DNA from: Avrilella dinanensis | GTDB taxonomy: Bacteria > Bacteroidota > Bacteroidia > Flavobacteriales > Flavobacteriaceae | DNA length: 64,000 nucleotides | Assembly: GCF_002807015.1 (NCBI RefSeq) | Contig: NZ_NIPO01000001.1 | Coordinates: 98,889 to 162,888, forward strand | Reading direction: 5' to 3' | Shown: one piece after another, positions 55,001 to 63,607 of the stretch | How positions within the stretch are numbered: the first letter of the stretch is position 1 | Layout of the letters: each line of letters starts with the position of its first letter | The notes under the pieces: generated by a model | What the model was told of the DNA's origin: nothing | The model's database searches: none | Seen by the model: the letters and a program-made list of their open reading frames with translations, nothing else | Position numbers and translations under genes: made by a program

Positions 55001-55744
55001 ATAGATATGATTTCTAAACGAAAAATAACCACCATGCGAACCATTGGTCAACATAGGATGATGAATGGCAACCAAGGTAATTTTATTCTGATTTTTGTTG
55101 ATCAAGCTCCTGAATTCTTCAAAAAAATCCTCTCTGGTTTTAATGAAACTTTCTTCGTTGATGTCCGGATGCCGATCCCAATTCTGAATAAACCATTCAC
55201 TGTCAATCGTGATAATGGTAATTTCATCGTTTATTTCAACAGCTTCAATAGCTCTGTATTTGCGGGGCATAAATGATTTTTTACCCAATTTTGCTTCTAT
55301 GTATTTTTTTTGCCGGATCAATCCGCTCAATCCGTGATACCAATCGTGATTACCTGCAAGAAAAATAGTAGCTCCATTTACATATTGAGCCAAAGCTATT
55401 TGTGCATCGATTTTTTCTTCTGCTAATTTCCGTTGTTTGCCTGTCTTCTTCGGCATTCCCAACGGATATATATTATCTCCGATAAACAGCAACGTTTTTT
55501 CATTGTTTTGTTCTTTCAAATAACCTTCTACGGTTTGCAAGAGTTGTTTTCCCTTTGGTTCGTTCGCATTTCCTGCATCACCAACAACAACTACTTCATG
55601 CAATAAATTGCCCTGATTGTCGTTATTAATCATATCATGAGAAAAATCGCGCCCCATTTGTTCTTGATAAGTGGCACAAGATATTATCAAAGTAGAAACA
55701 GAGATAAAAAAAACTATTTTTGTTATATGTAATTTTAATTTCAT
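52052..55744 (-). CDS. Metallophosphoesterase - kinase-like - beta-barrel fusion
   Basis: 1230 residues. Lipoprotein-type signal (LIISCATYQ, Cys about 23). Calcineurin-like phosphoesterase (about 48-360): VVVGDAGNAN, LFIGDNIYP, FLAGNHDWYHG, AIHHPMLTNG and FVSGHEHNLQ give the full metal set. Middle part (about 440-720): FLIGDWDRHADQW and PRDRDQAFAKLDG resemble the catalytic GNxDRHxxN and DRD of HipA/CotH-like atypical kinases. C-terminal part (about 850-1230): BamA/D15-like barrel ending VLISFGLGFGF. The phosphoesterase is firm, the barrel likely, the kinase-like reading is my inference. Probably an outer-membrane, surface or periplasmic enzyme. Confidence 0.85.
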   Translation of the reverse strand: MKLKLHITKIVFFISVSTLIISCATYQEQMGRDFSHDMINNDNQGNLLHEVVVVGDAGNANEPKGKQLLQTVEGYLKEQNNEKTLLFIGDNIYPLGMPKKTGKQRKLAEEKIDAQIALAQYVNGATIFLAGNHDWYHGLSGLIRQKKYIEAKLGKKSFMPRKYRAIEAVEINDEITIITIDSEWFIQNWDRHPDINEESFIKTREDFFEEFRSLINKNQNKITLVAIHHPMLTNGSHGGYFSFRNHIYPYKNVPLPVLGSIGNYLRKTTGASPADIQHTYYRMLVNRLTTITKNQEQVVFVSGHEHNLQYIEDEGIKQLISGAGSKTEEARSVQPTSYSLGSLGFATIKIYDNNQVDVAIHKMLDNGNEITFQKTIIEPVIANTDFPAVTATETTASVYPKEATQKSGFYRFLFGDHYRSVFGTKVTVPVADLSMLHGGLTPIISGGGNQSLSLRLKDSDGRQYVMRGLRKSSKQFLQTAIFKDTHIKDKLDDTFVLDFIDDHYTTSHPYVPFIIGKLSDAVQLYHTNPQLYFVPRQNVLGRYNETYGNELYMIEERPHKSQKEVASFGNGEDIISTQDLLVNLEKDEKYRIDSEMYLRARIFDFLIGDWDRHADQWRWTEKTVGDEVVYQPIPRDRDQAFAKLDGNLLRLLNKLPALRHMQNYTEDFANPRWINKTAFPLDKVFLQNTTLEDWQNTAKQVVESINDEVIAETFDLLPKEVQEQYTGDIIKILKARRSKLVDFVEDYYKELFKYAAVVGTNKKDTFVVKTAADKVEIEHIRNKKTGDVSMGSYTYHPETTKEIWIYGLDDDDHITVSGEKSPIKLKLIGGRNNDVYDVQTTTSTTIFDYKSKNNTFVNTQNTKTILRDQYQLNQYDYRKTPITVFSLLPDVGYNKDNGVMLGVNGTLTINKFNQNPYTQKHQFGAKYDFATSGLLATYKGSFKDYSRSGFWTVEGLMTSSNFSQNFFAKENLETYDQDKYNDNYYRVRTSQFEIKPSYEWKGRNGSSFLVGATYESTKVINTHNRLIDEQLVTELNDSYNRTDYWGARLYYHFENYDNTYEPKTGLAFSFLYGTRFLTDDFEQNNQYLHSKLNFVIPLTSNQKLTWSSSYLVEKVFGSYHFYQAASIGQNNGLRGYRQQRFIGDGSFVSSQDIRFKMQQITNSVLPLSYGIYAGYDAGKIWSDFDANNKWYHSYGGGFWLNALDSFTVYIGAFSSKEESVLISFGLGFGF

Positions 55745-55768
55745 AATTTTAGAGTGTAAAATAGATCT

Positions 55769-56950
55769 ATGGAACTTTTAAACCGAGCCGAAGCCTACAT
55801 ATTTAATTTATTCAAAGATAAGCTTTCTTGTGAATATTTATATCACGATTATTTACATACTTTGCGTGTTGTTACGGCTTTGAATGAACTGATCAAAGGT
55901 AAAAATATCTCACAAAAGGAGGCATTGCATTTACGACTTGCAGGCTGGTTTCACGACGCCGGTTATATTTACGGTGGTGAAAATCACGAAGAAAAAAGTT
56001 GTGAACTCTTTGTTGCTTTCATGAACGATTATCCATTGGAAACGGTCAATAATGAAGAAGTTTGCCGTTTGATCTTAGCAACAAAATTTAACCACGTTCC
56101 TGAAAATTTACTGGAAATGTGTATGAAGGATGCTGATTTTTTTCATTTTACTTTAGATAATTATCCGGAACATTGCAGTTTATTAAAAGAGGAAATAGAG
56201 GGTGTTAAAAACACCGGTATTACTGAAGTGGAATGGTGTCGTGAAAACATCATAATGCTTACCAAAAACCACTATTTTTATACAGATTACGCAAAAGAAC
56301 ACTGGCAATCAAAAAAAGAGCAGACCATTTTTAAGCTTCGTGAAAATTTAAAGAAACTAACCTCTGGCAAGAAAGGCAGAAATCAAGAAATAAAAGAAAA
56401 AAAACTCAAAAAACTGGAACGTCCCGAACGAGGCATTGAAACGCTTTTTCGGGTTACGTTACGAAATCACACACAACTGAGTTCCATTGCCGACAGCAAA
56501 GCCAACATTCTGCTTTCGGTCAATTCGATTATTATCTCCATTATTTTGACAGCGATTATTCCTAAGTTGGATAGTCCGAGTAATTCACATTTAATCATTC
56601 CGACATTTACCCTACTGATTTTTAGTGTTGCAACCATCGTTATTACGATTATGGCTACCAAGCCAAAGGTCAGTTCCACCCCTATTACCAAAGCAGACAT
56701 TCAATCGCGTAAAGTAAATATTTTGTTTTTCGGAAATTTCCATCAGCTGGCTTTGACAGATTTTAACGAAGCCATGAACGATTTGATGGAAGACCGTGAT
56801 TATCTGTATGATACGCTGATAAAAGATTTATATTCCCTGGGTGTGGTACTCAACAAAAAATACAAACTTTTAGGTATTTCATATACCGTGTTTATGATTG
56901 GAATTATTGTTTCGGTAACGGCTTTCTGTATTGCGTTTATCAGGGTTTGA
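55769..56950 (+). CDS. HD-domain protein with Pycsar-effector-like membrane domain
   Basis: 393 residues. The N-terminal half is an HD hydrolase domain: YHDYLHTLRVV, AGWFHDAGYIYG, and CMKDADFFHF with the H..HD..D set. After a charged linker (about 195-225) comes the DUF5706/PycTM region: GIETLFRVTLRNHTQLSSIA followed by DSKANILLSVNSIIIS, with helices at about 250-275, 285-305 and 370-392. PycTM proteins are the membrane effectors of Pycsar anti-phage systems activated by cCMP or cUMP. No pyrimidine cyclase gene is adjacent, so this may be an orphan or a housekeeping relative. Confidence 0.85.
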   Translation: MELLNRAEAYIFNLFKDKLSCEYLYHDYLHTLRVVTALNELIKGKNISQKEALHLRLAGWFHDAGYIYGGENHEEKSCELFVAFMNDYPLETVNNEEVCRLILATKFNHVPENLLEMCMKDADFFHFTLDNYPEHCSLLKEEIEGVKNTGITEVEWCRENIIMLTKNHYFYTDYAKEHWQSKKEQTIFKLRENLKKLTSGKKGRNQEIKEKKLKKLERPERGIETLFRVTLRNHTQLSSIADSKANILLSVNSIIISIILTAIIPKLDSPSNSHLIIPTFTLLIFSVATIVITIMATKPKVSSTPITKADIQSRKVNILFFGNFHQLALTDFNEAMNDLMEDRDYLYDTLIKDLYSLGVVLNKKYKLLGISYTVFMIGIIVSVTAFCIAFIRV

Positions 56951-57097
56951 TTGTTGGTTTAACTATTGGCGAATTTCTAAAAATGGATTGTAGAATCCGA
57001 CTAATTCAATAAGTTACATGAGTATCATTTAAATATTTAAACAACAGCACTAAGCAAAAAGAGTTTATTATATCTTGCACAGAAAAAACATCCATTC

Positions 57098-58051
57098 ATG
57101 AAAATTCTAAAGTCCGTTTTATTAGTATTTTGTTTCTTTTTACAGCCGAGTGTGTTTGCTCAACAAACCGTTATAAAAGATATTACCTATAAAATCACCC
57201 CCGAAAACGACTCGGTCAAACTGGATCTTTATTTCCCTACAAACCACTTGTTTCAAAAAACGCCTCTTGTAGTTTTTATTCACGGGGGTGCCTGGGTTGA
57301 AGGCAATAAAGATCATGAATCCATCTACTATATGCGTTCCCTAAGAGATACCTTGCGAACAAGAGGTTATGCAATAGCAAGTATCAATTATCGTTTGGTC
57401 AACAAAAACACGCATCTTCCTGCTCCTGTCATCGACTGTAAAGATGCTGTTCGATGGATTCGTGCACACGCAGGCGATTATAACTTTGATACAGAAAACA
57501 TTGGCTTATGGGGAGGTTCTGCCGGAGCACATCTTGCACTCTTGATTGGATATACCGGTGATGATTTTGCATTGGGAAGCCAGGAATTACAAGCATACTC
57601 CACCAAAGTAAATTATATTGTGGACAATTTCGGACCTACAGATTTAAACAAGGTACTGAAGACTAAAGCAAGTCCTTTGACCAAATTAATCTACAAATGT
57701 TTTTTTCGACAATTATACGATATAAGAGAAAAATTGATTATTGCGATGACTTCCTATGATATTAAAACAGATAAGAAAAAAGCAATAGAAGTTGCAAAAG
57801 CTTATTCTCCTATCGAATTTGTTACATCAAATGCCGTCCCTACACTTATTATGCACGGAACAAAAGATTTTGTCGTTCCTTTTAAAGAATCTAAAAAATT
57901 AAAAAAAGCGTTAGATCAAAACAATGTGGATAACAAATTTGTTAAAGTAAAAAAAGGAGATCATGGATTCAACAACATTTCAAAGGATCAACTTGATGAG
58001 TTGATCCAAGAAACAGTTGAGTTTATTGAGCAAAATTACTTTGAAAAGTGA
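57098..58051 (+). CDS. Secreted alpha/beta hydrolase (BD-FAE/esterase-lipase type)
   Basis: 317 residues; signal peptide ending SVFAQQ (about 22). HGGAWVEGNKDHE (oxyanion HGG, about 68), nucleophile in GLWGGSAGAHLALLIG (Ser about 146), Asp in MHGTKDFVVPF and His in KKGDHGFNNI complete the triad. Related to carboxylesterases and feruloyl esterase-like enzymes; substrate unknown. A 147-bp gap precedes it. Confidence 0.9.
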   Translation: MKILKSVLLVFCFFLQPSVFAQQTVIKDITYKITPENDSVKLDLYFPTNHLFQKTPLVVFIHGGAWVEGNKDHESIYYMRSLRDTLRTRGYAIASINYRLVNKNTHLPAPVIDCKDAVRWIRAHAGDYNFDTENIGLWGGSAGAHLALLIGYTGDDFALGSQELQAYSTKVNYIVDNFGPTDLNKVLKTKASPLTKLIYKCFFRQLYDIREKLIIAMTSYDIKTDKKKAIEVAKAYSPIEFVTSNAVPTLIMHGTKDFVVPFKESKKLKKALDQNNVDNKFVKVKKGDHGFNNISKDQLDELIQETVEFIEQNYFEK

Positions 58052-58073
58052 TTTTTAGTTTTTTTCAATTTTA

Positions 58074-60476
58074 TCAAAACTTCGCAATAAATTTCATAAA
58101 ATCACTATAAGAATAAATCACAAAATCATCAGGATTAAATTCAGTATTGATGCTCATACGCAATGCTTCAAGATCGTTGATGTCCTGAAGGTTTTCTATG
58201 GTTACCTGTTCAATTTCACCGACGAAATAATTCTTTTTCTTGAGAAAATTAAGATAATTGATATAATTCTGTTTTTCAGTGTCGTTTACATAAACAATTG
58301 CCAGTTTATCTTCCTGAACTAAGCGTTCTTTGGAATCTTTCAGCATCGCTTTTGCCAGGCGTTTTTTCATTATCTCAAAACGGATATCGGTATTTCCTTC
58401 CACATCAAAACGCTTTTCATCCATCCGGAACCGTATGGAAATGACCTCACTATATGCCAAAATCAAGCTGGTAAGTTGGATGTCAAATTTTAATTTTGTC
58501 TGAAGCTTGTGATTCGACATAATTATTTTGCACATTACCTGAATCTGCCACAACCGCAGATTATACAGGTAAATGGGATCAAAAATATGATGCGGCGTGA
58601 TGCTGTTTCCTATAAACAAACTATGTTCTACCCCATCAGTTCTGAAACGTTCAAAATAATGCGGATATACTTGCTGAACAGCAATCTGTTCGGTATCAAT
58701 AATATCTGTTATATTTTTATTGATTGTTTGGATGGCAGTATCGTATTTTTTACGCTGTATACAAAACCGCTGCGTTTTATCATCAATCAGACCATAGTAT
58801 TTTTCAATTTGCTTTTTGAAAGACTTTTTGTCACCAAGCTGTTGAAATAACGGATGAATGGTCGTTGTGATATAATGATGAATTTGTACTTCTGCAACAA
58901 AATGGTGCTTTTTTAATTGTTTCTGCCAATACTTAATCTCATTGATGCGTTGGTCAAAAAGCAGACTCTGATCTTCGGTTTTTGTGTTTTCCAGAATGAT
59001 TAGAATCTCTTTTAACTGGCTTTTTAAATCCGCCATCGTAGCTTTGTTTCTGAATGCCGTTGAACCTTTAATATCGGTTTCTCCGTAAAGAGGAAATACG
59101 TTTTCAAATACAATTTCTTTTAAAATTTCTTCCGAAGGGATATTTTCAGCACTGTTTTTGGCAAAGAAATATCTTTTTGCTTCGTTTTCAAATTTCCAGT
59201 TTACACTCGGATGAATGGTGGTGTATTCCCGCTGAATAATGGCATCAATCTCATTTTTAACTTCGTAATGATAACGTTCAAACGTATCATTGATCAACGG
59301 CATCAGATCGTTTAGCTTATTGGCATTAATGGTATTGAGTGTGTAAGGCGTTGCACATACCAATTCGAGGTATGCCTGAAATGCGTCTGTTTTTTTAATC
59401 GGAGCCAGAATAAAACTACGGATATTATTGCCTTTTAAAAATTCTAAATAAGGAATCCATTCCTGATGTTCATAAAGCTCCAATATGTCCGTTACACAAA
59501 AATATCTTTCGGAATTCCGCACAAATCCAAAAAAGTTTTGCGCAGCTCTTATTACTTCTTTAGACACATCTTTTCCGTTGAGGCTAAACATACTAACAAA
59601 ATCGGTACGCATCGCCAGATCAATAAAATCATTGGTTTCATCATCAACAAAACACGCTCCGTAATCCAGATTTTTGATTTTGAAAATAGAACGGATCGTA
59701 TTTTGCCCAATAGAAATTTCGATGCTATCCTGCCCTGCCTTAAGCAAGCTTGTCTTTATGTTTGAAATCGTATTCTCGATGGTCGCATCAAATAAAGTAA
59801 TAATACCAAATCCTTTTAAAATCCAGCTATGAGGTGGAAACATTTTTTTCCAGACTTCAATATCATCATAACTTCGTTTAAGTAATTCGATATCATTTTT
59901 GCTCAGTTTTTTTGCTTTATCGGTTGGAATTAATTCTGTGAAATCGCCGTTGTAAATGATGCGGTAATGGCGTAAAATTCCTTTGCTGTCCGGGATATCG
60001 TAAAACAAAGGACTCGACATATCAAAATTTTCGCCATAACAGGTATTTAAAATCAAACAACAACTGAAAATATAGTATTGTTCATTGCCAAAATCACGGA
60101 TATTTATTTCAAATTCTTCACCTGCATCAATAATAATTTTTTGAAAACGCTTGGTAAAATTAAAGTTGAAGTTTTGGAAAGGCAAGCTTACCGCTTTGAT
60201 TTCATTGTGGGTCAAAGCAGTAGGAAACAGGTCTGCCAGCAGGTTGTGAATCAGGTCTATATTTTCATAGATCGTGGTTTTGGAGGTAATTCCCGTATAA
60301 AGCTCCGGGACTTTTGCCACTTCTTTCAATAGAGATTCCGCATAATTGACCCGATAAGGTGCATCGTCGTTTTCAGCGATTTCCTTTAATGCATCAATGA
60401 CTTTATGAAACGAAATAACCGAATAAAACGGACTCATTTCAAAGTAATCAATATTCAGTTGTACTTTTTTCTCCAT
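58074..60476 (-). CDS. Large conserved protein of unknown function (GAF-annotated family)
   Basis: 800 residues, MEKKVQLNIDYFEMSPFYSV. No signal peptide or membrane segment. The N-terminal 250 residues are helical with a conserved FPPHSWILKGFGIITLFDAT; a later region (about 480-600) is coiled and charged (EYTTIHPSVNWKFENEAKRY). Similar flavobacterial proteins are usually labelled GAF-domain-containing, but I cannot see a clear GAF signature. TATCTTTG at about 60498-60491 is a probable -7 box. Confidence 0.75.
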   Translation of the reverse strand: MEKKVQLNIDYFEMSPFYSVISFHKVIDALKEIAENDDAPYRVNYAESLLKEVAKVPELYTGITSKTTIYENIDLIHNLLADLFPTALTHNEIKAVSLPFQNFNFNFTKRFQKIIIDAGEEFEINIRDFGNEQYYIFSCCLILNTCYGENFDMSSPLFYDIPDSKGILRHYRIIYNGDFTELIPTDKAKKLSKNDIELLKRSYDDIEVWKKMFPPHSWILKGFGIITLFDATIENTISNIKTSLLKAGQDSIEISIGQNTIRSIFKIKNLDYGACFVDDETNDFIDLAMRTDFVSMFSLNGKDVSKEVIRAAQNFFGFVRNSERYFCVTDILELYEHQEWIPYLEFLKGNNIRSFILAPIKKTDAFQAYLELVCATPYTLNTINANKLNDLMPLINDTFERYHYEVKNEIDAIIQREYTTIHPSVNWKFENEAKRYFFAKNSAENIPSEEILKEIVFENVFPLYGETDIKGSTAFRNKATMADLKSQLKEILIILENTKTEDQSLLFDQRINEIKYWQKQLKKHHFVAEVQIHHYITTTIHPLFQQLGDKKSFKKQIEKYYGLIDDKTQRFCIQRKKYDTAIQTINKNITDIIDTEQIAVQQVYPHYFERFRTDGVEHSLFIGNSITPHHIFDPIYLYNLRLWQIQVMCKIIMSNHKLQTKLKFDIQLTSLILAYSEVISIRFRMDEKRFDVEGNTDIRFEIMKKRLAKAMLKDSKERLVQEDKLAIVYVNDTEKQNYINYLNFLKKKNYFVGEIEQVTIENLQDINDLEALRMSINTEFNPDDFVIYSYSDFMKFIAKF

Positions 60477-60531
60477 AAAAACATTTTATGCAAAGATATG
60501 ACATAATTGTTTTTGATTTAAAAACTAAAAC

Positions 60532-60562
60532 AACAGCTTGTGATTGAATTCACAAGCTGTTT
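60532..60562 (-). terminator. Intrinsic terminator
   Basis: AACAGCTTGTG, loop ATTGAATT, CACAAGCTGTT between the racemase gene end and the upstream region of the 800-residue protein. On the minus strand it is followed by TTTTAGTTTTT, so it ends the racemase transcript. Confidence 0.8.
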
Positions 60563-60586
60563 TGGTAAATTTATTTCCCTAAAAAG

Positions 60587-61657
60587 TCAAACTATTTTTT
60601 TCTCAATATATTTTGAGTTCATTATCCGGACAATTCCCATATAATCCATTGTAAATTCGACGGTATCCCCCACTTTATAACGATTTTCATTGCTGCCTAA
60701 ATCCAGAACAATCATATCGGAGGTTGCTCCGGCAATTTTGATAGTTTTGTCGGTAGTTTCGAGATGATTGGCGTCAATATCCAGAATTCCGATATCTATC
60801 AATGCCCGATTGGACGTTTTGCCGATGTCGTCATCGTTAAAATCGACCGTGTCGCCTTCAAGATTTGTTCCCATTTCGCCACTTGGCACAATCGGTTTTT
60901 CGTACAATTCTATAATCTCGGCATATAGCTTAAAAACGTTCTTTTCCAATGTTTTATACGGCGAACCGTCATAAGCGTTCGTACCCATAAACAAAGTTTC
61001 TCCAACCCGAAAATGGTTCACGCCTTTGGGCAGAATATCCTGCTCGACCAACGGTATGGTTACCGACGAGCCACCGGATATAAATTTGATATTCCGGTTA
61101 AATTTATACTCCACCAGCTGTTTATACAAACATAACTGTATGAGCTTGTCAGAATTAGGTAAAACGCCATACAGACAAGATAAATTCGTTCCCAAACCAA
61201 TTACTTCTATGTTTTTCAGCTGGAAAATTGATTCGTAGAATTTGATAAAATCTTCTCGCATCACACCTTCCCGGAGTTCGCCTAAATCAATCATAATGAT
61301 AATTTTGTGTACCTTATTCTGTTTCTGAGCTTCCTCAGAAAGTTTTTTAATGGTATAAATCGACGTATTCAGGCTGATGTCGGCATATTTAACCACATCT
61401 TCAATCACGCCTTTTGCTGGTGGTTTGATATACAAAGTCTGGGCTTCGGGACAAATTTCTTTGATTTTTTTCAGGTTGGAAATTCGCGAATCCGAACAAT
61501 TCGTTATTCCCAATTTGATAACTTCTTCAAGAAACAGTTTGTTTCCACACAGAATCTTAGTCACAGCCGACCATTCTATGTTTTTCTCAGAAAAAAATCC
61601 GGATAGTTTATCGTAGTTATATTTAAGTTTTGATTTATTTAAAGTGATATAAGCCAT
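60587..61657 (-). CDS. PLP-dependent alanine/ornithine racemase family protein
   Basis: 356 residues. PLP lysine in WSAVTKILCGN (about 34), MIDLGELREGVM, and FISGGSSVTIPL for phosphate binding; C-terminal beta-domain GNENRYKVGDTVEFTMDYMG. It fits the ornithine racemase-like branch of the Alr family (long N-terminal TIM barrel). Exact substrate unknown. The GNAT gene ends 4 bp upstream, so both are probably co-transcribed. Confidence 0.85.
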   Translation of the reverse strand: MAYITLNKSKLKYNYDKLSGFFSEKNIEWSAVTKILCGNKLFLEEVIKLGITNCSDSRISNLKKIKEICPEAQTLYIKPPAKGVIEDVVKYADISLNTSIYTIKKLSEEAQKQNKVHKIIIMIDLGELREGVMREDFIKFYESIFQLKNIEVIGLGTNLSCLYGVLPNSDKLIQLCLYKQLVEYKFNRNIKFISGGSSVTIPLVEQDILPKGVNHFRVGETLFMGTNAYDGSPYKTLEKNVFKLYAEIIELYEKPIVPSGEMGTNLEGDTVDFNDDDIGKTSNRALIDIGILDIDANHLETTDKTIKIAGATSDMIVLDLGSNENRYKVGDTVEFTMDYMGIVRIMNSKYIEKKIV

Positions 61658-61661
61658 GGCA

Positions 61662-62105
61662 TTATTTTACATACCTCATTTCGAGATACTTATTCGTAAA
61701 TCCTAATTTTTCGTACAATTTCTTCGCCGGATTATCGGGTTCAACATGTAATGCGATACCTCCTTTACATTGTTCAATAGCCTCCTGCATCAGCGATTTG
61801 CCTATACCTTTTCCTCTCTGCTGCGGGTGCGTTGCGATATAAACCAGAATATTTTCCGGAATGTAATCCTGCATTCCTGTTTCGTTGATGACCGTAGCTC
61901 CGACCAGTTCGTCATTATTGTAAGCTGTGAGTACAAAACCGCCGGTTTCGCGGTCTGTCTGGTTCAAAGAATAACGCATCGCCTTGGCAATATCCTCTTT
62001 CGGGTCGCCATATTCTTGCAAATATTCGTATAAAAATTGATTAACTTCTTCAAAATTTTGTGTTGTCATCGGGCTTTTGTCGTCCCATTTTTTGATTTGA
62101 ATCAT
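61662..62105 (-). CDS. GNAT-family N-acetyltransferase
   Basis: 147 residues. The acetyl-CoA motif A VYIATHPQQRGKGIGKSLMQ (about 91-110, Q/RxxGxG/A) and the following HVEPDNPAKKLYEKLGFTNK are clear. Paired with the racemase, so an amino acid or its derivative may be the substrate (inference). Confidence 0.88.
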   Translation of the reverse strand: MIQIKKWDDKSPMTTQNFEEVNQFLYEYLQEYGDPKEDIAKAMRYSLNQTDRETGGFVLTAYNNDELVGATVINETGMQDYIPENILVYIATHPQQRGKGIGKSLMQEAIEQCKGGIALHVEPDNPAKKLYEKLGFTNKYLEMRYVK

Positions 62106-62117
62106 TGAATTATTTTT

Positions 62118-62219
62118 TTAATAATTTGGTCTGCGAGGAATATAAACAAAAAATACCGGAATAAAAAATAATCCGTCAAAAACTCTGATAAACATAGTAA
62201 TAAATCTATAACTTTCCAT
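62118..62219 (-). CDS. Possible small hydrophobic protein, 33 residues
   Basis: ATG at 62219 opens MESYRFITMFIRVFDGLFFI, then PVFFVYIPRRPNY and TAA at 62118. It has one membrane-helix-length aromatic stretch followed by a positive RR tail, and it ends 12 bp before the GNAT start on the same strand. No Shine-Dalgarno is expected in this phylum, so translation cannot be judged. Composition looks protein-like but chance is possible. Confidence 0.4.
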   Translation of the reverse strand: MESYRFITMFIRVFDGLFFIPVFFVYIPRRPNY

Positions 62220-62313
62220 TTATTTTTAGCCAGAAAGCATATTTTTTATGGATTAATTAACAAAAATGTGTATTTTTGTATTGAGTTTCAATATTAATTT
62301 ACACATAAGAACT

Positions 62314-63051
62314 ATGAACAAAGAAAAACAATTTGTTGCCACAGACGAGGCAAAAGGAAAAGCAACTCAGTTACGTATTTTTGCCGCTTTGTTGTGGATT
62401 GGGGCGATTGTGGCTCAGATATTTGCCATACGCTTTATATTACAAGCTGTCCGTGCCGAAGAAAGCATTATTAATATGTGGACTATCGGGTTAATCATTC
62501 TTGATTTGATTCTGGTACTTATCGGTTCAATGCTTTGGAAAAAATCCGGCAGGCTTGACCCACCGTCAGAGAAAAACAAGTTTTTATTTGTTTTACAAAG
62601 TCAATTGGGTGTAATTGCTGCTATCGTGGCATTCTTACCGCTAATTATACTGGTGCTGACCAATAAAAACATCGACGGAAAACAAAAAGCTATTCTCGGC
62701 AGTATCGCCGGAGTTGCCTTAGTTATTGCCGGAATCGGTAGTGCTGATTTCAATCCACCGTCGGTCGAAAAATATACCGAGCAAATCAATGCTCAGACCG
62801 ACCTTATCAGAGAGTTGAACAACGGTGTGGATTTAGTGTATTGGACAAATCAGGGCAACAAATATCATCTAGATGCTGATTGCCAGCACATCAGAAACCG
62901 GGATAAACACAACGGAACGGTTAAACAGGCTTGGGAAGAAAGAAAAATCGGAGATTCTGAACTTTGCCTGACTTGTAAAAAGAACGCAGAAAAGAAACTG
63001 AATACGGAAGAAGCCACACAGGAAATTCTTGACGAAATAAATCCGGAATAG
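62314..63051 (+). CDS. Membrane protein with C-terminal zinc-ribbon-like tail
   Basis: 245 residues from MNKEKQFVATDEAKGKATQL. Four membrane segments (about 20-150), then a cytosolic or periplasmic tail with YHLDADCQHIRNRDKHNGTV and SELCLTCKKN: H, C, then C-x2-C, a pattern like the Ada-type zinc knuckle found at the end of many small bacterial proteins. Function unknown. An ATG 48 bp upstream gives a hydrophobic leader and is less likely. Confidence 0.75.
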   Translation: MNKEKQFVATDEAKGKATQLRIFAALLWIGAIVAQIFAIRFILQAVRAEESIINMWTIGLIILDLILVLIGSMLWKKSGRLDPPSEKNKFLFVLQSQLGVIAAIVAFLPLIILVLTNKNIDGKQKAILGSIAGVALVIAGIGSADFNPPSVEKYTEQINAQTDLIRELNNGVDLVYWTNQGNKYHLDADCQHIRNRDKHNGTVKQAWEERKIGDSELCLTCKKNAEKKLNTEEATQEILDEINPE

Positions 63052-63099
63052 GTTTTTGAACTTTCAAACTTTATAAACTTTAAGCATCTCATAATAATG

Positions 63100-63135
63100 A
63101 AATGCCGATGATGAAAGTTGTCGGCATTTTTTGTT
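63100..63135 (+). terminator. Intrinsic terminator
   Basis: AAATGCCGA, 12-nt loop, TCGGCATTT followed by TTTG. It ends the transcript of the 62314 gene. Confidence 0.8.
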
Positions 63136-63220
63136 TTTAATAAATTTTTAATTTAAGGTATCCTATTCAAACAAATAAGGTAATTCAGTATATTTGTTAT
63201 CAAGGAAAACCTGAGAAAGA

Positions 63221-63577
63221 ATGAAGAACGCAAAACCCGAAACAATTGATGAATACATCAGACATTCGCCAGCAGAATCTCAAAAAATCATGGAGGAGCT
63301 TAAAAGAATTATAGAAACAACAGCTCCGAATGCAGAAGGAGTAATAAGCTGGAACGTGCCTATCTATAAACTTAATGGAATTCTTGCCGGCTTTAGCGTG
63401 GCAAAACATCATGTGAGTTTCGGAATAGATTCGCTCGAAGAAGAAGACAGAGAAACACTGAAAGAAAAAGGATATAAAACAGGAAAAAATACCATTCAAA
63501 TTAAGTTTGACCAAAAAATACCCTCCGCAGAAATCAGTCAGCTGATAAAAAAACAATTAAAAATCATCGAAAAATAA
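63221..63577 (+). CDS. DUF1801 (YdhG-like) protein
   Basis: 118 residues, MKNAKPETIDEYIRHSPAES, with EGVISWNVPIYKLNGILAGF and the terminal NTIQIKFDQKIPSAEISQLI typical of DUF1801. A small alpha/beta protein of unknown function, often linked to iron or stress. 30 bp before the Crp/Fnr gene. Confidence 0.87.
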   Translation: MKNAKPETIDEYIRHSPAESQKIMEELKRIIETTAPNAEGVISWNVPIYKLNGILAGFSVAKHHVSFGIDSLEEEDRETLKEKGYKTGKNTIQIKFDQKIPSAEISQLIKKQLKIIEK

Positions 63578-63607
63578 AAACCTTCCGGCAATTTTATCTA
63601 TTTCAAC

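Noticed and set aside
55769-56950. Complete Pycsar defence system
   Set aside because: No pyrimidine cyclase-like gene is found on either side; neighbours are a phosphoesterase fusion and an esterase.
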